From Asterochloris sp. CNOR1 (taxonomy: Eukaryota > Chlorophyta > Trebouxiophyceae > Trebouxiales > Trebouxiaceae): a stretch of DNA of 64,000 nucleotides. The notes beneath the pieces are model-generated. The model did no database searches. It was not told the DNA's origin and worked only from the letters and a program-made list of their open reading frames with translations. Both the position numbers and the translations under genes were made by a program. How positions within the stretch are numbered: position 1 is the first letter of the stretch; each line of letters starts with the position of its first letter. Positions 1 through 12,306 of this stretch are shown here, one piece after another. The stretch spans positions 2,046,001-2,110,000 of the forward strand of contig OZ017756.1 of assembly GCA_963969365.1 (NCBI GenBank), given 5' to 3'.

Positions 1-3000
1 CTTCCTCTGGGAAGGTATTCACACTTGAGACGGCACCAGACACACTCTGGACCCGGGCTGTGCATTGAGGTTTGCCTCACTTGGCATCCAGACCAGAAGA
101 CGCGCCAACAACCTTCTGCAGGATCTGGCCAGGACAATGTTGACGATAGATGGCCCTGCCACATCAGCACCATCTTGATCCCGCATGCAGTCTGCACCAC
201 TGTGCCCAGCCTGGGCCCCCTTCCCCCTCACACATGCCTTGCTTGGCGTGCCGCCCTCAGCCATCACAGCACAGGCAACACTCCCCCCCCCCAGGCATGC
301 CTCTCACTTGGCGTGCAGCGCCCCCAGCCGCGCCAGCACCCCCGGGTCCTGGGGGAGGTGGGAGTGCAGGCGTTCAAACCACTCTGTGGCTGCCTTGGGC
401 TCCCCCAAGAGATCCAGCACAGCGCCGATCTGCAGGCAGGCAGCTACCCATGATTTGGATCTGAGCAGAGGCAATGGCTCTGCATACTGATGCCAGAGGC
501 TGCAGCAGTGGTGCACTGCAGCGCAGCGCTGTGCTGGACAGGGGAGCAGGCACATGACCACCTATTCATTTCAGGCTGAGCTTCAGGAACTCATGCCCTG
601 CAGGCAGCCCCTGCTCAGATATCTCCCCAGCACACTCCTTAGAGCTCCCTGCAACACAGCAGGGCTTGCCCCGCAGTGCGCCGTCCCCTTCTGCTGAGCA
701 GGAGCTCCCAGACTTTTCTTTCCAGGATCGGCATGGTCCCCAGGAGCCAGCATTGAACAGCGCGTCCTGCCAGCTCTGGGCCGCCAGCTTCTGACAGAGC
801 TGCCAGCTTCTAAACCCTAAACCCTAACCCACCTGCCACATGACTTCCGTGTTCTCAGGCGCCAGGGCCGCCAGCTTCTGGAAGTCGGCCAGGGCGCTGC
901 CCAGGTCGCCCGTCTGCCTGTAGACCAGGCCCAGATTGTACAGAGCCTCCACACAGTCAGCTTCGTTCTGGAGGGCCTCGCTGAACAGGGCACGGGCGCC
1001 CTCCCAGTCCTGGGCAGCTGCGGCCACGCTGCCCTGCATGTGTGCTGTAGGTGTCTGTTGATGTGTAGTCTGTGGGGTCAGGAGTGGCAAACAGCAAGTG
1101 CACAGGCCAGTGCTGGGTAGACCACGGACGGGCCTGCAGGTGTATTTTCAGCTCAACAGTCAGCCACATTCTGGAGGGGCATGGCTGAAGAGTGTGACCT
1201 GTAACTCCTGAGCAGCTGCGGCCACGCTCTCACAAGCCAGACATACAGCCAGTGACATGCCAGTCCTGGGCGGTCACGGCGTGTTATTGCGTGCGCGAAC
1301 AATGTTTTGCCACCTGCACGAACACTGTGAAGGTAGTCCTGGGCGGGCATGGCATTACTATAACAGAGCCAACCCATTGTGTTGCTCCTGAGGAGGTACA
1401 TTCCGTCAACCAGTTGGGATTTCGTGGAGGCCTGACTGTCCATGGCTGCACAACCATGGCCTTGAGGGCTGCGGCTCCTTCAAGAGTGCAGGGGCAACCT
1501 TGCAGTCCTGGGCAGCTGTGGCCGCGCTGTCCTGCGGGGCAGCACAGCTGGATGGCAGACCCCGCCCTGTGGGTGTGTTAATGCGACCCCCACCTTGTTG
1601 ACAAGGGCCTGTGCGCTGTAGCGGTCTGTGGCCACCGCCAGCTGGGCATAGCGATCTGCAGCAGCCTGCTCCCCCTCTAGGTGGTGCAAGAAGGACAGGT
1701 TGGTGGCTGCGCGGGCCTTCAGGTGGTGCTCCTTGCGCTCAAACTCCTGCATTGTGCAGGGACAAGGTCAGGCTGGTGCCACAATTGGGATGCAACTGAG
1801 GGCAGCTGTGCAGGTCTGTGGGCAGTTCTCTTTGTGCTCAGAGGCCTGCAGCAGGCACAGGAAGTGAGTGCGCGACATCTCCTCAGAGTCCAGTGCAGCA
1901 GGCGCTCTTCCCAGAGGCAGGCATTGCACAGGTTCTCCTTCACGCAAAGTGAATGTAGAAGCACACTGTGCTGGCAGCGGGCATGGTGCAGAGGGAGCTG
2001 GCATGCCTGGTGCTCCAGCACCCGCACAAGGGCTGTAGGAGCTCCAAATGCTGTTGAATGGCACTGCAGCCACAGATCGCTGCATCTTGAAGTGCTGTTC
2101 CCTGTGCCGACGTCATCACAATGTGTATGGGGTGTTATGAGGTTTCTGCCTGCAATGACATTGCTGATTATTTGGCCAGCTCAGGGCACAGCATTGTGCA
2201 GGAGACTGCTTGGCAGATTTGCCAGAGTTGTGAGCAGCAAAGTCCTCTGGGCAGAGGGGCAAGCATGCGTGACAGCATCGTTAGCCGCAGCCACCTGGTT
2301 GCTGCATGGGAGGCACAGCAGGCAGCCTCCTTGATGCCAGATGCAGCCAACAGCCCTCCAGTGCACTGTGCTGGCAGGCCCTGCCATGCTGCGGTTCTGT
2401 TCCTGCTCACCATGTCTGCCGCCAGTCATATGGCCCCATCTGAGGTGCTTGGTGCACTCATCACAACTCACCTTGAGCACCTCTATGGCCTCAGGCACCT
2501 CCTGCTGCTCCAAGAACATGGTGGCCTTGGCCAGCACTGCCTCGTTTGCTAAAGCTGAATGCCCAGCTGCGGTCAGCACCTCTGCGCACCAGTTAAAGCC
2601 GGCCACAAAGCCACCGCGGTCAATCACAGGGGCGATCAGGCGCGCTGCGGTCAAAATGCTCCTGCAGGGTTCAAAAGGCAGGTGGGATGAGCTCCATGCA
2701 GACACTGTGGTAGCCTCAGCAGTATGCCTCTGCTGGCTTGTTGCCCGAAACAATGAGAAGCATTTGCCCTCAACACAGTGGTGTCTGGGAGGCATACAGT
2801 GCCTGATAGAGGCGCCGCTTCAGAGTGCTGCAGACACAGAATAGGTATGCGCTGCCCTGCCCTGGGAAGCGAAGGGCGGCACCTGCCACCATCACCCTTG
2901 TGCAGGATGCATGTGCAGACGCAGGCCTCTGCTCTGCCACCAGAAACACTGATGCGCTGCTGGGCACAGGTGCAGCTGTGCAGGTGGACCTGCTGGCGTT

Positions 3001-6000
3001 ACCAAGACTGTCCATGGGGTCCCTGCAAGCGTGACACTGCAGCACCTAGCGCACCTATGCAGTCAAGCCTGCCCAGGCAGTGTTCAAAGCAACCACCATT
3101 TCAGTAATGATTCCCTGCAGCCAGATTTCTGCCACGTCTGGCGTACCTGTGCAGGTGGGCCTGCTGGCGGCGCAGGTGCTGCTTCAGCTCGTCGTTCATC
3201 AGGTGAACATCCTCCAGCTCTGCTCCAGTGCTATCGTCCTCCTCACTCACAAAGGGTGCCATCTGCAGGCGTTACTGATCACTTCACAGCAAAAGAGGTT
3301 ATCCTGCCTGCAAACTAGGCAGAGCCTCACATAAGCCTCCCTCAGGTGCTCTACTGTTTCTGTTGCCGATGGCACAGCGATAGCAATGCAGCTCATCCAG
3401 CAACTTACAGCAGCCAGGCCTCACATGGGCAAGGCGCACAAAGGCCTGCTTCATGCGCTCCTTGTCGCCGATGGCAAAGCAGCAGACAACCAGGTTGAGC
3501 CCAGCGCGGTAGTCTGCATCTGTCTCCATGATCTGCTCAAATGCCTGCATGGCGTCCTGCAGGCCAAACGCAGCTCCTGTCAGCGCACCCTCTGCTTGTT
3601 CGTGATGTCACATTCTGAGGGGCATGCGACGAACACAGCCCTCACCACTCAACAGTCACAGTGCCATCTGCCAGAAGCTCAGGCACGGTCAGGCCTTGGC
3701 TGAACGGCGAGTTTGCTGTTGCCGCTGGCAGTCCAATGAAAGCAGGAGCAAGCCAGCCAGGCCCCTGTAGCCCTTCCCTGCTAACCAATGCAGTGTTGAA
3801 AGAGCTTACAATGCAAGGCACACGCTATCTGGCGGCAGGCAGATGGCTTGCCCATCTTCTGGTGCTTGCGACCAGTAAGATGCCATGCTGCAGGGCACGC
3901 ATCACATGAGATGCCGCACAGGAGGCTGCGCCTGCCATGCACCTGCGACTGCAGGCACACCTGGTACTGCCCCAGCTTGATGAAGGCGATTGCGATGTTG
4001 CGCAGCATGCGCATGCGCGCGCTGCGATCTGCCGGGGGCACCTGGTCCAGCGCCATGCGGTACATCTTGATGGCTGCGGGGAACTTGCGCTGCTCAAAGT
4101 AGATGTTGCCCATGTTGACGCGCAGGCGCCCTGCCTGCAGGCACCGTGAGAAGGTGGGGGGCCACAAGCTGGGCAAGTATGTTGACAACTACCCCGTGAG
4201 CTGCTCCAGGCAGTTCCCGCCCCTGCTGCACCCCCTAGGAGTGAGCACTGCCCCAAAACACTGAGAAACCAGTTCAGCCCACCCGCACATGCGCCGTGCG
4301 CTGGACTGGAGCACATGGGCACTCGCTCCAGTCAAACTCGATGAGAGCAGCGCTGCAGGCTGCCCCCTTGTGCAAGCATGTGCCTTCAGCAATCGGAGTC
4401 TTTTCAACGTACCACCTGCAGAAGACATGTATGCAAACTTCCAGGGTCTGCCCACCTGGGCATGCGTCTTGCCCTTGATGATCTGCGTGTAAGCGTTAAG
4501 CGCTTCACGATACAGCTGGTTGGCCGCGTACATGTGAGCCAGATTGACTGCCACGCCAAACTGCAAGTCCAGGTTCAGCTGGTCCAGCAAATTGAGCTGC
4601 TCCCGCAGGCGCACCACACCACGTTCTCGTTTGACCGCATCTTTGGCGCGCTCTAGGGCTGCAGCACAGTGGTATGCTATGCCGCCATTGCAAGCTTGCG
4701 TGGCAGGCTTGGTCCAGCAAACCAAGTTGCGCTTGACTGCATGACTGGCCCACATCAGGGCAGCTACGCAGGAGCTCCTGTGCCCTAAACAGGTGAGTGC
4801 AGATGATCATGCCCTTCAGCAACCCCATCTGGTGACATGCTTGGCCCGCCCCAGAGCTGCAGCACAGCTTGAAGCTCAAGAGAAGCAGAAAGGGCGGAGG
4901 CACAACGTGGAACCAGAGCGGCTACCGCCCTAGCACGACTCAGGGCTGCAGAGCGCATCTGGCAATATGCTACGCTAAGACGGATATGCATGCCTGCTTG
5001 GCATGCATTGTCTGCAGGGCACATTGCACACTGGCGCTTCACTGCACCTTTGGTGCGCCCCAGGGCAGCAGGACGGCAGGTGTGGACATTGAGCACATAG
5101 AATTCTGTGGCAGCAATCCATCCAGACGAAAGTTAATGCATTTGTGCCTCTGAAGGCGTCCGGCGCCTGCACAGCTTGAGCTGCCTCGTGTTTCGCTGCC
5201 AGGTTTGGCCCGGACCCAACCTTGGGAGTTGCCTGCCAGCGCCTTTTTCGCGCATGCAATCCTGCACACCCCAGACCTGTAAGCACGTCTTGCGCCCGAA
5301 GAGCCTGGTCGCTCTTGCTCAGCACCACATGCGCGATGGCCTGACCAGCGTCCTAAGGGTGTGTACGCCAGCATGTTGACGGCACACGATACCCTGCACA
5401 TGTCACCTGTTGAGGCATCCTGCGCACGCAGAGCCTGAGCACTCTCGTCCAGCGCCACGTGCACCTTGGCCTCAGCCTCCCGGCACTGCTCATCTGGGCT
5501 GGCTTCCTCCACTTTGGCCAAGGGAGTGGCAGCCCGCCCTGTGGCTGCCTGGTTCAAAGGGTCAAAGCGCCCCCGGGGGCCTGAGCTGTACCCCGCGCCC
5601 TGCAGAAGCAGTGCTGATGGGCTTGATGGCCCACCCAGTGGCTGCCTGCTTCAAAGGGCAAAGGGCGTGAACTGGACCCTGAGCCCTGCAAAGTAGGCAG
5701 CATTGGTGGTAGCTGCTGGCTGCTGTTGGCTATCTCAGAGTTTTCGACACATTGAGTGTGATCTCGCGGCAACGTTCCTGTGTCGCGCTTCAGCGTGAGC
5801 AGGGTGGCGGTGCAGTCGCCGCTGGGATCCAGAGCCAGGCTGGCGCCCATGAGCCGGCGCGTTGTCCATGATTACATTGCCACCAGGTGCTACTCATCAG
5901 ATGACTGCCCGCTGCCTTCCCGGCTGGGTTTGCGCTTGAGAACGGCCCCAGTAGCTGTCTTACCGACTGCCAATTGCAGCCGCAATACAACAGTGCCTGA

Positions 6001-6679
6001 AGACAGCAAGGCCAGACTCCCTTTGGCAATGGCCCATGCACAGCAGGTGCTGCTCCTCCACGACTGTATCACACAGGAGGCCCGCAGCGATGAGATCTGC
6101 TCCCACCTTATTGGACGTCATGGGGCGTTCCCCAAGTTCAGCACCACCCGCAGTGCCCATGCGCATGGCTGTCCCAGGGGTGAGTGCAGTCCCCAAGCGG
6201 ATGGCAGCTGACGCCCTCATGCCGCTGGCCGAGCCCGGGGTCACGAGGGGGGTGCTGCGCCTGCTGGTCGTGGAGGGGCGCTCCATGCCTGCACACCCGG
6301 TCCAGAGTGGTGGTAGGCGGTGCAGATCACACAACAAGAAAGCGGAGAGGGGCTTCCCCCAGAGCCTGTGCACCTGCTGCACTGCTGAACCCTGCTGTTA
6401 GTCCACCTGCTGTTTGGTGTTGACTGGGCAGGAATGACAAAGGCCAATGCCGGCATTACACAGAGAGCCGGCAGCACCTGTGGCGAACTCGCCCCCAAAG
6501 TCTCCAGTGCTTGGACGAGCCTACAGGGAGGCAACGGGACCTCTGCAGCAACCTCTGCCAACACTGCAGAGGGTGTTTGCATGTCAAGGGCCTGTCAATG
6601 CGATTACCATGGCATCTGCTCCGCCCCCATACCCAGAGTAAAGGTCGCCCTGCAGATGCAAATCAAGCTTGTCCGACAT
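1..6679 (-). CDS. IFT88: Intraflagellar transport protein 88 (IFT88), 3' end outside window
   Basis: TPR subunit of IFT complex B, which carries cargo in growing cilia and flagella. Exons read on the minus strand in family order. The start exon 6608-6679 begins MSDKLDLHLQ and holds DLYSGYGG. Then come about 6478-6560; an exon with RLGTALTP and ERPMTSNK (about 6105-6290); 5410-5596 with FDPLNQAA and EEASPDEQ; 4458-4658 with LERAKDAVKRERG and NLDLQFGVAVNLAHMY; 3951-4138 with VNMGNIYFEQRKF and YRMALDQVP; 3420-3549 with CCFAIGDKERMKQAF; about 3147-3263; 2472-2661 with FNWCAEVL; 1594-1746 with RAATNLSFLHHLEGEQ; 832-1039 with EALYNLGLVYRQTGDL; and 310-429 with KAATEWFERL. The last TPRs and the stop lie beyond the left edge. 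Some exon borders between 2700 and 3300 are uncertain. The gene is head-to-head with the secreted-protein gene. The match to IFT88 is strong across the whole order. Confidence 0.93.
811..830. repeat. Interstitial telomere-type motif (CCCTAAA)n
   Basis: About three tandem CCCTAAA units, the last imperfect (CCCTAACCC), lie inside an IFT88 intron. They stop within 2 bases of the donor of the exon that ends near 832. TTTAGGG is the usual telomere unit of plants and of Chlorella-type algae. The array is too short to be a chromosome end, and genes continue on both sides. Confidence 0.85.
4658..5075 (-). repeat. Acceptor-side exon-edge array in IFT88
   Basis: The real exon starts at 4658 (CTGCAG then CCCTAGAGCGCGCCAAAG on the minus strand). 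Upstream in the intron, similar segments start at about 4856 (CTCTGGGGCGGGCCAAGC), 4945 (CCCTGAGTCGTGCTAGGG) and 5064 (CCCTGGGGCGCACCAAAGG). Each follows a CTGCAG or GCTGC-type acceptor. The 5064 copy still reads ALGRTKGAVKRQ against ALERAKDAVKRE in the exon. Confidence 0.75.
5280..5692 (-). repeat. Duplicated edges on both sides of an IFT88 exon
   Basis: The exon at about 5410-5596 ends in ALRAQDAST before its donor. A degraded second copy of that end, reading QALRAQDVLTG and followed by GGTCTGG, lies downstream at about 5283-5330. On the other side, plus-strand 5541-5605 (GTGGCTGCCTGGTTCAAAGG) reappears at 5636-5692 (GTGGCTGCCTGCTTCAAAGG), an offset of about 97 bp. Both borders of one exon have therefore been copied into the flanking introns. 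Confidence 0.7.
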
Positions 6680-6870
6680 AACAGGCACTCCATCAGACTC
6701 TGTGGCATGAGAGGTCCCACCATCATGGTCAAAGCTTGAGTGGTGCCGTGATTGTGAGATCTGGACAGGGGCACATCAGAGGAGAGCCCAGTATCTGGGC
6801 CAAGATGGCACCCCCACGGCCGCGGCAATCTCCCTCTTTCTTTCAAACTCTGCCAGGTCGGCAGAGCACG
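6680..6870. promoter_or_regulatory. Shared divergent promoter region, IFT88 / secreted protein
   Basis: This 191-bp spacer separates the two divergent start codons. It holds no exon that I can support, and I see no clear TATA box. A shared promoter is inferred from geometry only. Confidence 0.45.
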
Positions 6871-9800
6871 ATGGCAAGAAGAGGCCTGCCCGCCGTGGTG
6901 CTCTTGCTTTGCCTGGTCAGCTGTGTTTCGGCCGCAAGCTTCAGGGTAAGATGCAAAAAGTTCTCTCTCGCCTTCAGTTAGTCTTGCCTTGCCCCTCTGT
7001 GGCCGTCACCACCACTGCCTTTTGCAGGCATCACGCTGGAAGAAAGCTTCTGACATTGTGCACCCAATACTTGGCAACCACTTTGGCCACCACAAGGAGA
7101 AAGCTGCCCCAGCTGAGAAGGCCAAGGTCAAGACCAGAGGCGATGTGGCTTCAGAGATTATTGATGCCAAGCACCACGAGCTGACCCAACCTCAGGTGGA
7201 ACACCCTGACAACCAGCTTGTCTTGTTAGGAGGCTCTGTCTCTGCATGTCCATCTGTGTCTCTGCACAGCAACCAGCGGCTCTGAGTGGTCAAGATCCTT
7301 TCACGGAACTGCCTACGCTTGACTCACCACACTCAACAAATGCTTTGCAGAACACAACAGTGGCTGCTGGAGAGCTCGGGCAGGCCAAGCACAAGGTTAC
7401 CGCCGCTGTACCACCTGCTGGCAGCAACAGTACCAGGCTGCACGGGCCTCAGATCTCCAACATCACTTCTGCCAAGCCCCAGGCAGATGCTGCAGGGCCT
7501 GCTGCTGCTGGAAAGGACAGTCTCCCTGACATGCAGGGCAAGCCCCTGTCAGATGCTGCTGCTACAGGCAAGAACGCCACACTTGCCAAGCTGGGCAAGC
7601 CCCTGATAGACACTGCAGTGGCAGCTGCTGCTGGCAAGAACAGCAGCAGCTCCTCCAAGGCGTCTCCAGGGGCAGCTGCTGCTGGCAAGAACAGCAGCAG
7701 CTCCTCCAGGGCGCCCCCAGCAGCCAACTCAAAGCCCACAAAGCAGCAGGACACTCCCCAAACTGTGGAGGCAGTGTCTGTCGAGCGGCCTGCCAAGGCT
7801 GATCTGATCCAGCGCCTGCGAGACAAGGTGCTGGCCAAGCAGGCGAAGCAGGCAGAGTCAAAGCCCAGCAGCCCAACAGGTGGCCCAGGCCGGTCCGGTA
7901 GCGCACGGGAGATGGCTGCAGCCTGGACCATACCCCTTTCCAGCAGGCACAGCAGCAAGCACCGTGCTGTGCACGACAGCGCTGTGGAGGCTGCTGCTGG
8001 GCCTGACCTCGCAGCAGACAGCCACCCTGGCCACGCGGCCACCAGCAGCAATGCGACTGCTCCCGCCAGCAGCACAAACGCCACTGCTGCTGCTGGCAGC
8101 GCCAATGCGGCCACACGTGCTGGCAGGGTCAGGGGTGAGGGCCCTGTCAGCAGGTATGTGAGTGCAAGTGTGCTCAGCATGGTCACCGGCTCTGCTGATG
8201 GCAGGCAAAGCAGTTCATCTGCCTTGGGGGAGCACGGCAGTGTGCATGGGGTCTCAGGCAGCCAGAATGCCACTCTTCTGACGGGGAGGCATCATGGTGT
8301 GCCAACAGGCGGCAGGCACAACATGACCTCAACCACAGGCGCACACCTCCACCCAGCGAACAGCATCAGCACCAAACTCAGCCCTCCCAGCAACGTGACT
8401 GCCTTGAGCAGCAGCGCGGCTGCTGGTCCCCACAGCAGCACCACTGTTGCAAATGAGACTGCTGCTGCTGCACGCCACAGCAACCTGACTGCTGCCAGCA
8501 GCAGCGCCACTGCTGGCCACCACAGCAGCACCACTGCTGGCAGACACAACAGCACCCTGAGTGAAGCCAGGGTGGGAGGCCACCAAACAGTCAGCTATGC
8601 CAGTGACAAGCCTGCCGGCAGGCACAACGGCACCCTGCCAACTGCCGGCGTGGGCGGCCGTCACACAAGCGGTCAGGCTGCACATGGCATGCCAGGCCTG
8701 CACGCCCCAGCAGAAGAGGCTGCTGGCGTGGGCCACCTCAGCCATGAGCACACCGTCCCCAACACCACTGCTGCTGTGATAGGCGTGCCAAGTGCTGAGG
8801 CTGCTGAGTACAGGGACGCAGTGCAGCATCACAACACCACAACCACCCAGCACGGTGAGTACTGCTGAATTTCACCAGGTGTGCACTCTGTCCGTCACAT
8901 ATTCTGGTTGGCATGGTGAGACCTGCTGTTCCTCTCAGACTTTGTGCTTCACCTCTTGCATACCTTGACTGGCAGAGGGGCTGCCAGCACCAGTGCTCAG
9001 CATGGTAAGAGCTGCTCTGCCTCTCCCATGTCGTGCACCGCAGAGTTCACAGACCTCTGCGTACACAGCCCCTCAAGCTGCCTGCACTTACGTGTTCCAG
9101 CCCATGTCCAAGCCTCCACAGAGGCATACCCTGTCTTGATGTACAATACAGCACACCTGATGATTTGCCTCTCCTGGCCTGCAGACAATGCAGCGACCAC
9201 CCGCCACACCCACCGCTCTGCTGAGCAACAGGAATCGCGCACCACCCTCGATGAGGCTGGCATCCTGCAGCTGCCTCGAATTGACCATGTTGGGGCTGCT
9301 GAACCAGACAGCCTGGCTGAGAATGCAACCTTTGCCAACCAGCCCGGGACCGCACTGGCTTTGGAGACTGCAGAGGTCTCTGAGCTCACGGAGGACAGTG
9401 CTTTGGAGACAGGTATTACAGACAGAGATTGGCCTGTGCCTTGAGCACATTTTGTTGTCAGCAGCACCATATGTCAGGGAGGCATTGCTGTGTAGCAAGA
9501 GCAAACTTTGGCAACACATGCTACTCGTAAGTGCAGGGCCCAAACAAGTCATGGCTGTCTTCTCCTGCCACCGTATGGGCCAGAGACGCTGCTGAAATGC
9601 TGCTGTCGACTAGCTGAGCTTCTGCCATCTATGTTGCGCCTAGGTTGACAAGAGATACCCTCAAGGCCTTCACTGTCCGGCTGCTGGGCTTGAGTTCTGA
9701 GATCGACAGCAGCTTTGTCCTGCAGCCATGAAAACCTGACAGCTATGCAGGTCCAAATCATCATTGCCAGTCAAGCATATCCCACCCAGACTGGCAGCAG

Positions 9801-12306
9801 CTCTGTCATGCTGCCATAACAGGTCTGGACGACCTGTCAGCCTGGGTCCGAATCATCATTGCCAATCAAGCACGTCCCACCAAGACTGGCAGCAGCTCTG
9901 TCATGCTGCCATACAGGTCTGCACAACCTGTCAGCCCGGCATGTGCCACGGGTGAGCACCCGGCCCCACCACGGCGCCCATCCAGTCCAGGAGCGCGCTG
10001 CAGAGGCAGACCCACATCCAGCCGCTCACCACCCTCTGCGCTTGGAGCAAGACATTGCTGAGCAGCTGCAGGGGCCTGTCCAGGTGACTGCACACTGCAA
10101 CTTTGTTGAGGTGGTGGCAGTGAGGCAGGCCAAGTGCACAATCTTTTGCGCGCCTACACTAGCTGGGCAGACCTGTCTTGCCTTGGTCACACTATACCTT
10201 TGGGAGCATGCTGCGTTGCAAGTCTCCTTCAGTAGTATTGAGCATGCCTGCTGCAGGTGACCAGGCATTCTGTGCCATTGGAGCAGCCTGATCTAGCATT
10301 GCACCCACGAATGGGGCCAGACCAGTGTGATGACACTGGCCTGGAGGCTGAGAGGAGGGCTGAGGCAGCTGCAGCAGCAATGACTGAGGCCAAGACAGCA
10401 GATACACAGGCAGACTTGGCTGCTGAGACCAAAGTCGAGGGCAGCAGGGGTGAACTAGGGACTGCTACGTCTGTTCGAGAGGCCGCACTCAGGGCTGAGC
10501 AGGCTGCCGCTGCGGTAGGCAGGGAGGAAGCGCTGCTGGCTGAGCAGGCTGCCGCTGAGGCCAGCAGGGAGGAAGAGCTGCTGACTGAACAGGCAGCAGC
10601 TGATGCTGCTGCTGCCGTAGAGACAGATCTGGCTGCTGCCCAGGAAGCACAGAGCGCTGCTGAGGCCGATGCCGTTGAAGCTACGCGGGCCTCTGATGCA
10701 GGAGAGCTGCAGGCGACAGCAGGGGAGGATGCTGCAAAGGCCCTGGCTGCCAGCGAGGATGCTGCCAAGGCAGCAGCTGGCGCTGCCCATCAGGCTGCTG
10801 CTGCAGCAGCTGATGGCGATGCAGTTGCCATGGAGGCTCAGACGGCAGCTGGGCAGCCAGATGGGCCTGGCAGGGAGGTAGAGATGCTGCAAGCCGAGGC
10901 CAGCACAGAGGCTATAGCTGCAGCCACAGCTGCAGCAGCTGCCCAGGCTGCTGCTGAGGAGACTCTCAAGGCTACAGACACTGCAGATGAGGGGGCCGCT
11001 GAGGATGCAGCTGCGAGGGCCAGAGAAGACGCTGATGCTGCTGCCCAAGCTGCCTCGGACGCTGCCTTCTTGGCAGGGCAAGCGGTGGAGGCTGCTGGCG
11101 GCTTCAAGGAGGCGTCAGCCACCGCTGTAAGCGCCAATGCTGCAGCAGCTGATGCTGCAGCGGCTGACGCAGAGGCTGCAGCGGCCGCTGCTGCTGCGGC
11201 GGAGGCTGCCGGTGCGGCAGCAGTTGCCACTGAGGCTGCTGACGAGCAAGGCGGGGAGGTGAGCTCATGAGGAGAACCATGGGGCTTGCGCTGATAAGGT
11301 TTGATGATTTGACAGAGCTGTGATGCTGGCGGCTTTGCTGCTTGCCCCAAACCGGACCTCGTGTGCTGTATGAAGACGCGCTACAAGTGGCCGCATTCTC
11401 GTACATGATAACATCGCCAGACAATCACCTTTGTCGCTGCTGCAGGGCACTAGCTTGGACTCAGTGCAGCACCCTGGGACAGAAGCAGGTGCTGAGCACC
11501 TTGAGGGTGCAGCAGTTGAGCGGACTGGAGCTGAGGCAGAGCAGGAGGCCAAGTCCCAGGATGAGCCAGCCAGTAAGGCTGCCGAGACCACACCCATCAC
11601 CTTGTCCCTCACTGACTCTCAAGAGGTGTGACAGTCCGCCATTCTCCAGCCATCCTGCTGGTTCAAGTGTCCCAGGGCGCACAGCAGTTCTGCTCTCAAA
11701 ATCTCCTGCATTTCGGCACACAGCAGCCCAGCTACCGATGAGTTCCTCGCAGGCAGGCACACAGCAGCCAGCATGCCAAGAGATACCGTTCAGGGGCATA
11801 CACAGCAGCCCTGCTGCCAACACATGCCCGTCACGAGCATGGACACTCAGCAATGGGACACAACATTCAGATGTGACAAGCCTGGCTTGCAGGCCGCTCA
11901 AGGGCAGGTTCAGGAGCACCACAGGGAGGTTGCCTCAGCGCATGGAGCCAACACGACCAATGCGCGGCAGTGCCCCGGAAACCTGGGCCATGACTACGTC
12001 AATCAGATGCCTGAGCACTGCTCAGATGTGACCCCTGACCCAGCCTACACCTGCGATCAGCAGTGCACTTTTGAGGGCACCTGCGGCACCAGTTACTATA
12101 CCACAAATGGGTTCTGCGAGTATAGCTGTGGGGTCTGCGACTCTCTGCGCAGTCCAGCCTGCACTAATGTACCGCCCCCAGCCAGTAAGCAGGGCGTACA
12201 GTACACGTGCTACCAGCAGGTGGTTGTGTTTGGCCACAGCTGTGAAAACAATGAAATGCTGCAGGCGCCCTTCTGCAACAGCCAGTGCGGTCGCTGCGCC
12301 TTGTAG
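6871..12306 (+). CDS. Large secreted modular protein: N-glycan-rich region, Ala-rich region, two ShK-like Cys domains
   Basis: I do not recognise this protein as a whole. Nine exons close in phase: 6871-6945, 7028-7195, 7270-8854, 8939-9004, 9185-9412, 9917-10083, 10257-11258, 11446-11625 and 11893-12306, giving 1294 aa. Residues 1-21 form a signal peptide (PAVVLLLCLVSCVSA). Residues about 82-610 are Ser/Thr/Ala/His-rich with many N-x-S/T sites (NATAA, HNSTL, HNGTL), like a mucin or wall glycoprotein. Residues 764-1097 are extremely Ala-rich with regular Glu/Asp/Lys, probably helical or coiled coil. The last exon carries two tandem Cys modules (CSDVTPDPAYTCDQQ..CGVC and CTNVPPP..YTCYQQ..CGRC), the ShK-like form common in algal extracellular proteins. 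A cell-wall or matrix role is inferred. The acceptor of the last exon is the least certain point, because 11851 would also be in frame. Confidence 0.8.
9751..9940 (+). repeat. 95-bp tandem duplication spanning a 3' splice site
   Basis: Bases 9751-9845 and 9846-9940 are two close copies beginning GTCCRAATCATCATTGCC. Each contains CTGGCAGCAGCTCTGTCATG and then a CATA(A)CAG acceptor. Splice phase requires the second acceptor (exon at 9917), so the first (about 9822) is a duplicate upstream. A weaker trace precedes it near 9700-9750. Confidence 0.9.

Noticed and set aside
7449-8273. 274-codon open frame on the minus strand
   Set aside because: It lies antisense to the phase-checked exon of the secreted protein. 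Its Leu/Ala/Cys-rich sequence is what the reverse of a GCTGCTGC-rich exon gives.
10455-11350. Long minus-strand frames of 208 and 170 codons
   Set aside because: They are shadows of the Ala-rich coding exon at 10257-11258. The repeated GCT/GCA codons read as Ser/Cys/Ala/Leu on the other strand.
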